DNA from: Roseobacter sp. MH60115
GTDB lineage: Bacteria > Pseudomonadota > Alphaproteobacteria > Rhodobacterales > Rhodobacteraceae
Assembly: GCF_015644665.1 (NCBI RefSeq)
Contig: NZ_JADOBQ010000012.1
Location: 1-64,000, forward strand
Length of the DNA: 64,000 nt
Direction of reading: 5' to 3'
Positions 43,044 to 52,457 of the stretch are shown here, one piece after another (within the stretch, counting starts at the first letter, position 1; every line of letters begins with the position of its first letter). The notes beneath the pieces are model-generated. The model made no database searches. It saw nothing but the letters and a program-made list of their open reading frames with translations, and was not told where the DNA came from. The position numbers and the translations under genes are program-made.

Positions 43044-43619
43044 CTACCAGGTGAGGACAGGCTTTGCGTTGCCAATGATCTGTCTCCGATGAAGCGGGCC
43101 AAAATAGCGGCTGTCGAAACTGCCCGCATAGAAGTCCGACAAAAGCAGGTAATGGTTCGGTGCGATCACGCCGCCCTGATAGGGTTTTAGCGGACGGCCC
43201 TGGACGTCCGTCGCGGCTAGGTCAGTGTTGCGTTGCATAACGCTGTTGACCGACACCGCAGATCCCACCTCCACGAGATCACCGGGTATTGCAGCCACCT
43301 TCTTGATGATGGGTGTGTATCCCGCAGGGCAGGTGCCTCTCCCGATGTAGTGCCGGCGACGCGCCTCGCGGAACGCCTCCGTGTCCGGCGGACAGGCAAA
43401 CATCAGAGCGCCCAGCTCCGGCGTCCTGTCCAGCCCTTTCAGCAAGTAGAAGCCCATGGGATAGCTGGGCGACCCATTGTAGCGAACGCCACTGGCATAG
43501 GCCGCGAGCATCGCGACCATCAGAAGAACGAAGCCACCGAGAAGGACCGCGACCATCTGTTTGTCGCCGCCAATCGAACGCCGTGGTGCCGCGCCGGCAT
43601 GATCAAGTGCCCTATCCAT
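43044..43619 (-). CDS. traF: Conjugal transfer signal peptidase TraF
   Basis: Inner-membrane serine protease of the S26C family, 191 residues. One transmembrane helix (about 23-43), then the catalytic serine S52 in SPSYPMGFY and the general-base lysine K106 in IIKKVAAIPGD, the family pattern of the Ser/Lys dyad. In RP4-type systems TraF matures and cyclises the TrbC pilin, whose gene is in this operon. The ATG overlaps the trbI stop by 8 bp. Confidence 0.9.
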   Translation of the reverse strand: MDRALDHAGAAPRRSIGGDKQMVAVLLGGFVLLMVAMLAAYASGVRYNGSPSYPMGFYLLKGLDRTPELGALMFACPPDTEAFREARRRHYIGRGTCPAGYTPIIKKVAAIPGDLVEVGSAVSVNSVMQRNTDLAATDVQGRPLKPYQGGVIAPNHYLLLSDFYAGSFDSRYFGPLHRRQIIGNAKPVLTW

Positions 43620-44988
43620 AAGGCTTCAGAACCATGTCTTTGTCGACAACGATCAGGAACCGATAGCCCGGGCGGATTTCGAGCGTGGGTTGGACGGAAA
43701 GGCTGCGTTCCACGCTGCGCGTCGCCACGGAGCTGAACGTGTCCCCAAAGCTATCACGGATGGCATCGGCCACATCATCGGAGTCACCAGAGTCCGTCAG
43801 GTTTTCGACACCGGCTCCAATCACGGAAATCAGCAAGGCGCTGCTGAGCGTCCGCCCCCAATGATTGTTGACGCGATCAGTGAAGCCACCCGCTCCGGCC
43901 TGATCCGTTCCTGCCATCCCCTCGATGTTGATGGACGATCCGTTGGGAAACACCAGTCGGGTCCAGGCCACCAAGACGCGCTGCTGACCAAAAGCCACGT
44001 CATTGTCGTAGCGACCAAAGATCTTGGTGCCTTGCGGGATGAGCAGATATTGCCCGGTCGTACTGTCATAGACGTTCCGGCTCACCTGCCCAATTATGCG
44101 CCCGGGCAGATCACTGTTGATCCCGGTGATCATGACACCGGGGATCACCGAGCCTTGCTTCAGCTCGTATGGAGACAGGGGCTTTTGAACCGAGCGCTGC
44201 AGGTAATCAGACGTGTCCAACCGGCCAGCGCCTTCCAGAAAGGCGGCTTTGGCAGCCTCGTTGCTCGCCTCACCAGTCTCCGCAGTTCTGGACCCCTGAA
44301 TGGCGGTGAGCGCTTCACCGGCAGTCAGGGGCTGCCCTGTGCCCTGTGGTGAGGCGGTTGGTGTCGCCTGTGGTCCCGGCAAACCGGGGAAGGCGACACC
44401 TGCTGTTGCAACCGCCTGCGCATTGGTTGTTGAACCCTGACCATTGCGCGGGTTCTGGGCACCATCGAGGCCCGGCAGAGCCAGCCGGGTGTTCGAGTTC
44501 AGCGCATCAGTCTCAAGCCGATCTTCCAGCTGCATTTGCTGCATCAATCGCTCGTCTTCATACTCTGCAATGCGAGAGGCCAGCCGTGCGGGTCGATCAT
44601 CCTCCGGTGTCGGCGACGCGGCTGGCGCGGTGGCAGGCCGCGCGGCGCTTGGCGTGGCCGGATCTGACGTTTCAACGGTCTCTGCGTAGGAGGGGCCAAG
44701 ATCGACCGGCTCTGCGCTGATGATGCCATCGGGCTGTCCACTTGTGAGTGCAGAGGCATCGTCACCCGCACTTTGGCGGCTCTCTTCGCTTGCAACATCG
44801 GTGCCCTCTCGAATGGCCGTCCGGTTCATCAGAGCAAGTGTCATGAGCCCCAGCAAGAGAAGTGCGATTGAACAGCCAATGATGAGAGGAAGGCGGTTCA
44901 ATCGCCGGACGCCGGGGGTACGTCCGGGAGCATCGGAGGGCATGTCCTCTCCCATGTCTTCCGTATTCGGGTTTGGGTTGCCTGTCAT
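43612..44988 (-). CDS. trbI: Type IV secretion protein TrbI (VirB10-like)
   Basis: Protein of 458 residues: cytoplasmic tail, one transmembrane helix (about 33-54), a proline- and glutamine-rich periplasmic linker, and the C-terminal VirB10 barrel domain (LKQGSVIPGVMITGINSDLPG, YLLIPQGTKIFGRYD, WTRLVFPNGSSINI). It spans both membranes and links the ATPases to the outer-membrane core. A strong GGAGG lies 7 bp before the ATG, which overlaps the trbH stop. Confidence 0.95.
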   Translation of the reverse strand: MTGNPNPNTEDMGEDMPSDAPGRTPGVRRLNRLPLIIGCSIALLLLGLMTLALMNRTAIREGTDVASEESRQSAGDDASALTSGQPDGIISAEPVDLGPSYAETVETSDPATPSAARPATAPAASPTPEDDRPARLASRIAEYEDERLMQQMQLEDRLETDALNSNTRLALPGLDGAQNPRNGQGSTTNAQAVATAGVAFPGLPGPQATPTASPQGTGQPLTAGEALTAIQGSRTAETGEASNEAAKAAFLEGAGRLDTSDYLQRSVQKPLSPYELKQGSVIPGVMITGINSDLPGRIIGQVSRNVYDSTTGQYLLIPQGTKIFGRYDNDVAFGQQRVLVAWTRLVFPNGSSINIEGMAGTDQAGAGGFTDRVNNHWGRTLSSALLISVIGAGVENLTDSGDSDDVADAIRDSFGDTFSSVATRSVERSLSVQPTLEIRPGYRFLIVVDKDMVLKPYG

Positions 44989-45422
44989 TGACCTGCCTCC
45001 GGATAACGGATGGTTTCAGGGGCAGCGGCGCGCAACGTGCCGCCTTGCATCGTGTAGACGCGGGCTACGGAGAACGCCTTGTCCACGCTCATGACTGCCC
45101 AGACAGTTGGGCCGTCGAAGGGGCTCAGCGAATACCGCACCGAGCGGGCAGGGGACTGCTTGTTGGGTCGTTTCACGACCGTGACTGCGTATCCGGCCTT
45201 GCGCAGCTCGCTTTCCAGCAGCGGTGTGAACTCCGGCGAGACCTCGACCAGCTCCAGCTGGTGCGAGCGTGGGATCTCACGCTTCAGCGGCGGGATGAAA
45301 TCGCTCGCTAGCAAGGACATCGCTTTTGGTGTCAGCTCATAGTCACCGGCCGAAAAGCTCTGTTGCATGGCGCAGCCGCTGACAGAGGCAGCGATTGCGA
45401 GGCTGAGAAGGAACCGCTTCAT
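44985..45422 (-). CDS. trbH: Conjugal transfer lipoprotein TrbH
   Basis: Lipoprotein of 145 residues with a lipobox VSGC (acylated C17). Its position between trbG and trbI, with ATGA overlaps on both sides, fits TrbH, the VirB7-like outer-membrane partner in the Ti and RP4 order. The rest (PEFTPLLESELRKAGYAVTVV) has little conserved detail. Confidence 0.85.
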   Translation of the reverse strand: MKRFLLSLAIAASVSGCAMQQSFSAGDYELTPKAMSLLASDFIPPLKREIPRSHQLELVEVSPEFTPLLESELRKAGYAVTVVKRPNKQSPARSVRYSLSPFDGPTVWAVMSVDKAFSVARVYTMQGGTLRAAAPETIRYPEAGQ

Positions 45423-46333
45423 GATCTTGTCCTTGAAATCTTGACGCGGGCGGCGGATTTGCCGGTGCCAGCCACAAGGATTGCTTCGGAAAACACGGTA
45501 TCGACGACATACCTGCTTCCGACGATCCTGTAGTTGACCTGTTGCTGGCTCCGACCTGGGCCGACCACAAGCAGTGTCGGTGCTTCCCCGTTCTGGAAGC
45601 CGCGCGGCATGTCGATGTAGGTTTTCCGGCCATCGTTATAGACACGCACTGGCGTCCAGCTCTGCCGCCCTCTGATCCGGTAGTTGAAGTCGAGATTACC
45701 CGCGACCGGAGCCGCGGCCCTGGGGGCTGAAGGCTTGCGAGGCGCTGCGGCTTCTGGGGCAGGCTTTGGTTTCGGCTTGGCGGCCTCCAGTTTGGCCACG
45801 ACATCCTTTGCCGCCTGCGGATAGCGGAACGCCACCCGGGGCATGTATTCCGTCTCATGGCTCCTCAGGTTGATGTAGTAGGTCCGCCGGTCCGTCATGA
45901 TCGAGAGCGACGTTTCCACACCAGCAGCCGTGGGCTTGACGAGCACATGAGAAATCACGCCATCGGGTCCGGAGCGTGCGCCATCAAACTGCCACCGCAC
46001 GATGTCACCGGCATGAACGTTCATGACCGTTTCACCGGGCTCCAGCTGAATGTCGCAGGCCCGCAGAGGTGCACAGACCACCGTTGGGAGCGTTTGGCCA
46101 AAGAGGAAGAGCACCGAGCCGTCTGGCCCAGGGGCGATGATACCGGGCGTGTTGCGCCACTCCGCTGAAAGATCTGTGGCCCGCTCCTGATCCGGCGTGA
46201 GGCCAGTGGGTACAGGCTCAACCGACGGGGCAGGGGGCGTCGCCGCAGGAGGCGTTTCTGTGGGCACGCTCTGGGCGGAGGCGGTTGTTGCAGTGAGGAT
46301 GGCGACAGTGGCCGCGACAATTGTTTTGTTCAT
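45419..46333 (-). CDS. trbG: Type IV secretion protein TrbG (VirB9-like)
   Basis: Periplasmic protein of 304 residues with a signal peptide (MNKTIVAATVAILTATTASA). It carries the VirB9/TrbG N-terminal domain (VVCAPLRACDIQLEPGE) and the C-terminal part (NLDFNYRIRGRQSW, WTPVRVYNDGRKTYIDMP), which forms the outer-membrane ring with TrbH and TrbI. The linker (about 180-210) is alanine/proline rich. GGAG precedes the ATG. Confidence 0.94.
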   Translation of the reverse strand: MNKTIVAATVAILTATTASAQSVPTETPPAATPPAPSVEPVPTGLTPDQERATDLSAEWRNTPGIIAPGPDGSVLFLFGQTLPTVVCAPLRACDIQLEPGETVMNVHAGDIVRWQFDGARSGPDGVISHVLVKPTAAGVETSLSIMTDRRTYYINLRSHETEYMPRVAFRYPQAAKDVVAKLEAAKPKPKPAPEAAAPRKPSAPRAAAPVAGNLDFNYRIRGRQSWTPVRVYNDGRKTYIDMPRGFQNGEAPTLLVVGPGRSQQQVNYRIVGSRYVVDTVFSEAILVAGTGKSAARVKISRTRS

Positions 46334-47001
46334 GACGTTATCTCCGTCAAATCGTAGTCGGTCACATAAAGGCCAACCGGGTTTTGCATGATGAGCTGTT
46401 CCGTTGCGGGTGGAATGATCGCGATGGATATGATCGCGCGGAACCGGCGGCGGCCCTGCTCATAGCCTTCGCGGTCGTATTCCACCTCCGACCAATCGAC
46501 CTGATAGGATTGATCGGAGATGCGGTTGAGCGCATGAACACCCACGGAAACGGTCCGTGTCTTTGCGCGCTTGAAGGGGTCTCCACCTTGCTCACGGAAG
46601 TACGTGTTCAGCTTGGCCGTCGCGGCGTCTGAGCTCGACAGATAGGAATAGAGCTTGTTGATGCGGTCTTTCTGCAACCGACCATCCACCGTCACTCCGC
46701 GCCAGTTCGAGATAAAATCGGCGATGGCCGCTTCAATCACACGCTCTTCTGTATACTGGACACTCGGGGCATAGGTGCCCGCCTGGGCATTCCCAAGCCG
46801 ATCCACTTCGACCACGTAAGGAATGATCCGGCTTTGCGATCCAAGATAGAGCGCGTAGCCTGTTGCTCCGATCGCCAGCGTCAGCGAGAGCACCCCGACA
46901 CCTTGCCAAATGCGCGCTTGTCGCACGAATGAACCATAACGCTCATTCCATTCGGCGCGGGCGGCGAGATATGGGTTTTCGGTATTTGATCTCTGTTTCA
47001 T
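46330..47001 (-). CDS. trbF: Type IV secretion protein TrbF (VirB8-like)
   Basis: Inner-membrane bitopic protein of 223 residues with one helix (about 32-54, GVGVLSLTLAIGATGYALYLG) and the periplasmic VirB8 domain (ADFISNWRGVTVDG, DQSYQVDWSEVEYDREG, NPVGLYVTDYDLTEI). It nucleates assembly of the channel. ATG 47001 is used; a GTG one codon upstream is possible. Confidence 0.94.
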   Translation of the reverse strand: MKQRSNTENPYLAARAEWNERYGSFVRQARIWQGVGVLSLTLAIGATGYALYLGSQSRIIPYVVEVDRLGNAQAGTYAPSVQYTEERVIEAAIADFISNWRGVTVDGRLQKDRINKLYSYLSSSDAATAKLNTYFREQGGDPFKRAKTRTVSVGVHALNRISDQSYQVDWSEVEYDREGYEQGRRRFRAIISIAIIPPATEQLIMQNPVGLYVTDYDLTEITS

Positions 47002-47003
47002 CA

Positions 47004-48209
47004 CTATTTGTTCCCTGTCTTATCCGCCGGGCTGATATAAGCCTGCGCTGGATTGCTCTCTGTCTTTGGCGCCGCACCGCCTTGGCTGGCCCGCTCTTGT
47101 CTAAGTTTGTCAACCGTGCGGCCTGAGTGCGAACCAAAGCTTGAACCGGGCGTGCCAGTGATTTTGTCGGCCATGGCGCTCGCGGACGCGGCACCAAGGT
47201 TCGACATCGTACCCTTGAACCCGGGTGTGCCCTGCGCGCTGGCGAGTTTGGACGCTTCGCGGACGGCGTGTGCGCCACCAAAAGTTCCGCCAGCCATGCC
47301 CTTGGCGACCCCAGCCGCCACCGCGCCACCAGCCGCCGTGGTTGCAACGGCACGCATCAGGCCACCGGAGCCACCATAGGCAACACCATTGATGATCGAC
47401 TGCACCATGTCCGGCAGCGACCAAACCAGAGCAAGAAAGGTGATTGCGACACCCAGCATAGTAAGGGCTTGATTGTTCGGAGCAGTAGCGTTGAACCCCG
47501 TCGCAAACCCATTCAAAAGCGTGAGCCCCAATCCAATCACTAGCTGGATGACAAAGAGCTTCGCGCCGACGCTGACCGTGTAAGTAAGAAAGCGGATCGC
47601 AATATCCTTGGTGAAGTTTGAACCACCGAAGCCGAGTAAAATAACCCCAGCGTTGATCAGGATGAACATCTCAACAATCGCAAGTAGGAGAATTGCTGCC
47701 ATAATGGCGAATGCGATTGTCATGATCAGGGCGGTAATGATGAGGCCTAAAGAGCCAGGGGGGTCCGTGATGGATACGTTTTGTGTAATCTGCGTCGCGA
47801 TGTTGATCCCCATGTCGAGAACATCGGTAGGGGTGAAACCGCTGGGCAAGCCGCTTGCGATGTCTGCAGCCTGTCGAAAGCTATCGACAATCTGGCTAGC
47901 GAACCCTGCATTTAGAAGCAGAAAAAGAAACAGACCGATGAACATGATACGCTGGATCAACTCGCCGACCCAGGTTTGAAGATCTGCGCCATGAACAGAC
48001 AGCCTGATCCCCATCCAGATGAACTCAATCGTTGCCAGTAGAAAAAAGAGATTAGTTGCAAGGCTGACAATGGTTGCTTGCCACGCCGCTGCGGCGTTCT
48101 GATACGTTACAAGAATGTTATCAAGAACGTTGTTTTGCGCGATTGCACCGCTTGCGACGCCACATGCTCCACAAAAAACGAATATGAAAAGTGCATACCG
48201 TTGAGCCAT
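47004..48209 (-). CDS. trbL: Type IV secretion protein TrbL (VirB6-like)
   Basis: Polytopic inner-membrane protein of 401 residues, six or more helices (NLFFLLATIEFIWMGI, LIITALIMTIAFAIMAAILLL) and a glycine/alanine-rich hydrophilic C-terminus. It is the channel platform at the inner membrane. ATG 48209 is preceded by AGAGG and gives a signal-like first helix; the frame continues upstream but shadows trbK. Confidence 0.92.
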   Translation of the reverse strand: MAQRYALFIFVFCGACGVASGAIAQNNVLDNILVTYQNAAAAWQATIVSLATNLFFLLATIEFIWMGIRLSVHGADLQTWVGELIQRIMFIGLFLFLLLNAGFASQIVDSFRQAADIASGLPSGFTPTDVLDMGINIATQITQNVSITDPPGSLGLIITALIMTIAFAIMAAILLLAIVEMFILINAGVILLGFGGSNFTKDIAIRFLTYTVSVGAKLFVIQLVIGLGLTLLNGFATGFNATAPNNQALTMLGVAITFLALVWSLPDMVQSIINGVAYGGSGGLMRAVATTAAGGAVAAGVAKGMAGGTFGGAHAVREASKLASAQGTPGFKGTMSNLGAASASAMADKITGTPGSSFGSHSGRTVDKLRQERASQGGAAPKTESNPAQAYISPADKTGNK

Positions 48210-48210
48210 A

Positions 48211-48495
48211 TCAGAACCTCTGCCCATCACCGACGAAGTGACATTGTGGCGACTGGCCAATTTCAGCCTGAAGAGCTGCATCGAGCCCATCCCAGCCAAG
48301 TCTACCGGCTGCATCAATCTTCGACTGAATTTCTGCACACTCAGGAGGTGGTCCCTGATATAAATCACTGCCCACGGTAGCGGGGTCCTCAGCGATAGGA
48401 GGCGCTTGCGGTGGTGATAATACAAAAATATTGACGGTCACCGCGATTGCGACAGAGATCGCAACGGCCAATGCTATGAGCGTGATTGGTTTCAT
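48211..48495 (-). CDS. trbK: TrbK-type entry-exclusion candidate
   Basis: Small protein of 94 residues: an N-terminal hydrophobic segment (ITLIALAVAISVAIAVTVNIFVL) and a short periplasmic domain with a cysteine pair (PPECAEIQSK, SPQCHFVGD). Location between trbJ and trbL and general form match the variable TrbK proteins that block uptake of the same plasmid. Sequence identity to characterised TrbK is not visible, so the name is mainly positional. Confidence 0.7.
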   Translation of the reverse strand: MKPITLIALAVAISVAIAVTVNIFVLSPPQAPPIAEDPATVGSDLYQGPPPECAEIQSKIDAAGRLGWDGLDAALQAEIGQSPQCHFVGDGQRF

Positions 48496-48498
48496 CGG

Positions 48499-49278
48499 TT
48501 AGAACCTCTGACCGTCAGTGGTGCTGAATGTTGTCGGCGCACCATAGTATTGGTCAGTGGCTGCCTTTTGCGCATCGCGCACGGCCTCACTCTTCGCGAA
48601 ATAGGCACCCATCATTTGCGTGTTAGCACCCACCAGCTGCCGGAGTTTCTGGAACTGACCGACTTGCTCGATGGCGACTTGGTTGCCAACCTGCAAAAGC
48701 TGTGTGCGCCCCGTGTTGGTGTTCTGGTTGCGCAGGGTGTTCATGAAGGTTTCTTCGGTCGCAATCTGGTCAATGTTGAGGCCCGTGGCTTCCATGGTGG
48801 CGGCAATCGTTTCACGGTTCCGCTGCGACCAGCCTTGATATTGCGTGGCATATTGTGCGCGGCTCAGCGGGTTGTTCATGAAGTCGCTGTACTGGCCGAA
48901 TTCTCGCCGGATCACATCGTCGACATTGGCGATGGTGTAAGCCAACGCCTGACCCTGGCTCACAGCCGAGTGAAGCTGCTGTAGATTGCCAGCAATCGGT
49001 GACCAAAGCTGTTGCGGTATTGCAAGCGTGTTCGCCACCATGTTCTGGTAGGACTGCAGAGCAGTCTGGATCTGCTGGATCTGGTTAGTGATCATTGTCA
49101 CGCGCTGATTGACACCTTGCGCAATGCTGGACGTCTGGTTGGCAAGCTCCGCGAGATTGGCGAGCTGCGTCACTTCGAGCGCGCCGCCAACACCACCTAC
49201 CGAGCCAGCCCATGCGGGGAGTGCGGGCAAGGACATCACCATGCCTGTCTGAACAAGAAACTTTCTGCGTGTCTGCAT
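48499..49278 (-). CDS. trbJ: Type IV secretion protein TrbJ (VirB5-like)
   Basis: Secreted helical protein of 259 residues with a signal peptide (MQTRRKFLVQTGMVMSLPALPAWA; the twin-arginine start RRKFL could direct it to Tat). The mature part is glutamine/asparagine-rich coiled coil (QGVNQRVTMITNQIQQIQTALQ), as in TrbJ/VirB5 minor pilus components. The start is chosen for the signal sequence; it lies 1 bp after the trbE stop. Its last residues DGQRF recur in TrbK. Confidence 0.9.
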   Translation of the reverse strand: MQTRRKFLVQTGMVMSLPALPAWAGSVGGVGGALEVTQLANLAELANQTSSIAQGVNQRVTMITNQIQQIQTALQSYQNMVANTLAIPQQLWSPIAGNLQQLHSAVSQGQALAYTIANVDDVIRREFGQYSDFMNNPLSRAQYATQYQGWSQRNRETIAATMEATGLNIDQIATEETFMNTLRNQNTNTGRTQLLQVGNQVAIEQVGQFQKLRQLVGANTQMMGAYFAKSEAVRDAQKAATDQYYGAPTTFSTTDGQRF

Positions 49279-49279
49279 T

Positions 49280-51700
49280 TTAAAGGCCCCTTTCTGTAAG
49301 CCAGTGGGTCGTCCAGTCGTCGCCATGCTTCGCGTGAAGCTCACGGACCCGACTGATGCTGTCGGGATCGCTCGCCCCGACGAAGGATAAGGTTTTTGCG
49401 CCAAGCTGCATGTCGAAGAGCCGCCGACCTTCCGGTGAGATGACGTAGTAGTCGCGCTTGGGCGCTGCACCCGACACAATGTCGATCTGCCGGCTGTTGA
49501 GGCCAAGCGTGCGGTAGAGTGCCTGCGATGTCTCTTCGCGCGCTTCCGGATTAGAAAGCAGCACTTTGGTGGGGCAGCTTTCGGTCAGGACATCGATGAT
49601 CCCGGACCGCATGGCGTCCGACAGGCTTTGCGTCGCCATCACTACGGCGCAATTCGATTTCCGCAGAACCTTGAGCCAGGCGCGGATCTTTTCTCGGAAC
49701 ACCTCGTTGCCGAGCATCATCCAGGCTTCATCGAGTATGATGAGCGACGGACGACCATTTACCAAACGGCGCTCGATCCGGTTGAAGAGGTAGAGAAGCA
49801 CCGGGATTGCGGCCGTCTCGCTAAGCTCCAGGATGTCATCCATCTCAAAGGTCAGAAAGTCGCCGTCCCGCAGCGTGTCGGACTCGCTGTCCAAGAGCTG
49901 CCCCATCGCACCCTCGATAGAGTAGTATTGCAGCGCCTCGCGTAATTCCTTCGACTGCAACGTGTGGATCAGACTGGAGATCGAGCGATCCGTTTCAGAG
50001 GACCGGATCAGGCTCATGGCGCGGTGGATTTCGTTGCGGATCTGTGGTGTGACGCGCAAGCCCTGCAGCTGGATCATGGTGGCAATCCAGTCCTCGGCCC
50101 AGGCGAGATCGGCGTCAGTTTCAATCGTTGACAGCGGGCAAAACAGCAACGGCGAGTCTGGAGCTGCAATGTCGTAGTGCTGACCTCTGCAGGCCAAGGT
50201 CAAAGGCAGCATCGAGCGGCCTTTGTCAAAGCAGAAGAGCTGAGCACCTGGGTATCTCAGGAACTGCGCTGCGATCAGCGCAAGCAGCGTGGATTTCCCG
50301 CTGCCGGTGGGGCCAAAAATCAGCGTGTGCCCCACATCATTGACATGCAGATTGAAGCGGAACGGAGTCGAGCCCGACGACGACACCTGCATCAGCGGTG
50401 GCGAGTTGTCAGGATAAAACGGGCAGGGGTTCGCTTCGCGCCCGGCCCAGACCGTGTTCATCGGCAGAAAATGGGCCAGATTGAAGGTGTTTATGAGAGG
50501 CCGCCGGATGTTCGGGTATCCATTTCCTGGCAACGATCCGAGATACGCTTCAACCGCATTGACCGTCTCTATGCGCCCCACAAACCCGGCATTGTTCACC
50601 ACGCGGCGCACGTAGGCGAGCTGATCTTCCAGAACGGCAGGGTCTTTGTGGAAGACGACGATATTGGCGCTGTAGTAGCCGTAGGTCACAATCTGACTTG
50701 AAGCTTCTTCCAAAGCAACATCGGTATCGCCGACCATCTTGCTCGCGTCCTGGTTCTCCGCACTGTTCTTGAGATCCAGAACCTGCGCCGTCATGGAGCG
50801 GACCTGACCCTTCCATTTCCGCCGGAAACTGTCGAGCCGCGACTTTGCGTCCACGGGATCAAGGAAAATGAACCGATTGTTCCACCGATATTCCAGAGGA
50901 AGGCTATCGAGGCTGGCGAGGATACCCGGCATGCTCTCTTGTGGAAACCCGTCTATCGCGACCACACCGATGAACCGATCACCGATCTTTGGCAGGACAC
51001 CGTGATGGAAGTCTTCGCCAAAGATCGCGTCCAGATACATCGGCACTGGCGGGAGATTAACGGTATGGCCTCTCCCGGTGATGCAATGCTGAATGTGGCT
51101 CAGAAAGCCATCCGGCATCGTAACGGTGCCATGCTCATCCTCGGTTTCTTCGGCCCAAAGCCTGCGAACCTGGAGGATGTTGCTCAGCAGATCCTCCACC
51201 TCGACGATGCTGGCCTTAAAATCCCAGAGCGCTTTTGTGGCAGCGCTTTGGCGCTTGCCGGTGTCATCCGTATAAATTGCGCGTGCCAAGCGGGAATTGG
51301 TGATCTCCGGTGGCAGATACGTCAGGATAAAAACCATCTCGGTTTCGAAATGCGCGTGATCCTGTTCAAAGGAGCGCCGTCGTTCATCATCAATCAACCG
51401 CGAGATCGGGTCTGGAAAGTGCGACCTGTCGGCCTCGGGATATCCCGACGATGCGACGCGAATGGCATCCATGTGGATCATGAAGCCAGACCCGAGCCGA
51501 TTGAGAATACCGTTGAAACGGGCGGCGACAGCATTGCGTTCAAGTGCTGTGCTCGATGTCAGATCAGGCCCTTTCACGGCCCAGGCGGCCATAAGCGACC
51601 CATCTTTGTTCGCAATGATCCCGCGATCTACAACTGCCGCGTAGGGCAGGAGATCGGAAAAGCCTTGGTCTTTCGCTCTATGTCTACTCAAAGACCCCAT
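49280..51700 (-). CDS. trbE: Type IV secretion ATPase TrbE (VirB4-like)
   Basis: Cytoplasmic or peripheral ATPase of 806 residues: N-terminal CagE/TrbE/VirB4 domain (about 170-400), Walker A GPTGSGKS at 463-470, and Walker B LIILDEAWMML near residue 655, followed by the VirB4 motif NCAVVMATQS. Length and order are normal. GGAG lies 6 bp before the ATG. It powers pilus assembly and substrate transfer. Confidence 0.95.
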   Translation of the reverse strand: MGSLSRHRAKDQGFSDLLPYAAVVDRGIIANKDGSLMAAWAVKGPDLTSSTALERNAVAARFNGILNRLGSGFMIHMDAIRVASSGYPEADRSHFPDPISRLIDDERRRSFEQDHAHFETEMVFILTYLPPEITNSRLARAIYTDDTGKRQSAATKALWDFKASIVEVEDLLSNILQVRRLWAEETEDEHGTVTMPDGFLSHIQHCITGRGHTVNLPPVPMYLDAIFGEDFHHGVLPKIGDRFIGVVAIDGFPQESMPGILASLDSLPLEYRWNNRFIFLDPVDAKSRLDSFRRKWKGQVRSMTAQVLDLKNSAENQDASKMVGDTDVALEEASSQIVTYGYYSANIVVFHKDPAVLEDQLAYVRRVVNNAGFVGRIETVNAVEAYLGSLPGNGYPNIRRPLINTFNLAHFLPMNTVWAGREANPCPFYPDNSPPLMQVSSSGSTPFRFNLHVNDVGHTLIFGPTGSGKSTLLALIAAQFLRYPGAQLFCFDKGRSMLPLTLACRGQHYDIAAPDSPLLFCPLSTIETDADLAWAEDWIATMIQLQGLRVTPQIRNEIHRAMSLIRSSETDRSISSLIHTLQSKELREALQYYSIEGAMGQLLDSESDTLRDGDFLTFEMDDILELSETAAIPVLLYLFNRIERRLVNGRPSLIILDEAWMMLGNEVFREKIRAWLKVLRKSNCAVVMATQSLSDAMRSGIIDVLTESCPTKVLLSNPEAREETSQALYRTLGLNSRQIDIVSGAAPKRDYYVISPEGRRLFDMQLGAKTLSFVGASDPDSISRVRELHAKHGDDWTTHWLTERGL

Positions 51701-51703
51701 TGA

Positions 51704-52012
51704 TTATCTCCAGGCGCGGATGCGGCGCGACGGGGCAAACACGGTTGGGCGTGCTGCATAAAAACTGCGGTAGGAAATGTGGCGTCGATAGACACCAGTC
51801 ATCAGGGGATCGCGCTTTGCGATTTGCCGAAGGATCAGCGCGGCGAAGATGTAGAACACAGCTGCGGCGATGACGGTGAACCAGCTCAAGCCAATGAACA
51901 CGAGCGTGAAGCAGCAGAGGATCAGCAGCAGCATGGGTTCACGTTCGCCCCCAGCAAAAAGCTGGGGGCGCGTGAGCGCCGGATGCAAAGGAACCGGAAG
52001 CAGATCGTCCAT
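51704..52012 (-). CDS. trbD: Type IV secretion protein TrbD (VirB3-like)
   Basis: Small inner-membrane protein of 102 residues with one or two adjacent helices (MLLLILCCFTLVFIGLSWFTVIAAAVFYIFAALIL is split at about residue 45). The start PVPLHPALTRPQLFAGGER is the hallmark of TrbD/VirB3. ATG 52012 is 1 bp after the trbC stop. Confidence 0.92.
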   Translation of the reverse strand: MDDLLPVPLHPALTRPQLFAGGEREPMLLLILCCFTLVFIGLSWFTVIAAAVFYIFAALILRQIAKRDPLMTGVYRRHISYRSFYAARPTVFAPSRRIRAWR

Positions 52013-52013
52013 C

Positions 52014-52457
52014 TTAGTGTTCAGCCACTGCGACAGACAGACGACGCTGACTGCGAAGTCGCTGAGCCAGCCCGCGGGCGATACCCGCGAGTGCCAGCAA
52101 CGCCAGAACAGGGACCAGAGTGCCGTTGGTCGCATCGGAACCGATGGATGCGCCTGGTGCTGTGAACAGCGTGTTGAAGAGGGACACGGCACCAACAACC
52201 ATCGCAACAACAAGTACCACCATGATCAGACGCCGTGCGAACTCGTTGATCTCACCACCAAAGAGCAGGACACCGCCGGCAATCATGATTGCAATGATCG
52301 AGATTGCGATGGCCACGGGGCCAGTCAACGAGTTTTGAATGGTCTGAAGTGGTGTTTCCCACGGCAAGTTTTGCGCCGAAGCCATGGCCTGCTGAGCGGC
52401 AAATGTTGTCAATGCGAAGACTGAGGGTCCAACGACCCGGTGTAGTTTAAGCTGCAT
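52014..52457 (-). CDS. trbC: Conjugative prepilin TrbC (VirB2-like)
   Basis: Prepilin of 147 residues: a long signal sequence ending near ASA (about residue 28), mature part with two hydrophobic helices (PVAIAISIIAIMIAGGVLLFGG and RRLIMVVLVVAMVVGAVSLF) separated by the short EINEFA loop, and a third hydrophobic stretch that is probably trimmed. In RP4-type systems it is cut by LepB and cyclised by TraF, which is present here. Start ATG 52457 follows GGGGAAA and overlaps the trbB end by 11 bp. Confidence 0.92.
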   Translation of the reverse strand: MQLKLHRVVGPSVFALTTFAAQQAMASAQNLPWETPLQTIQNSLTGPVAIAISIIAIMIAGGVLLFGGEINEFARRLIMVVLVVAMVVGAVSLFNTLFTAPGASIGSDATNGTLVPVLALLALAGIARGLAQRLRSQRRLSVAVAEH

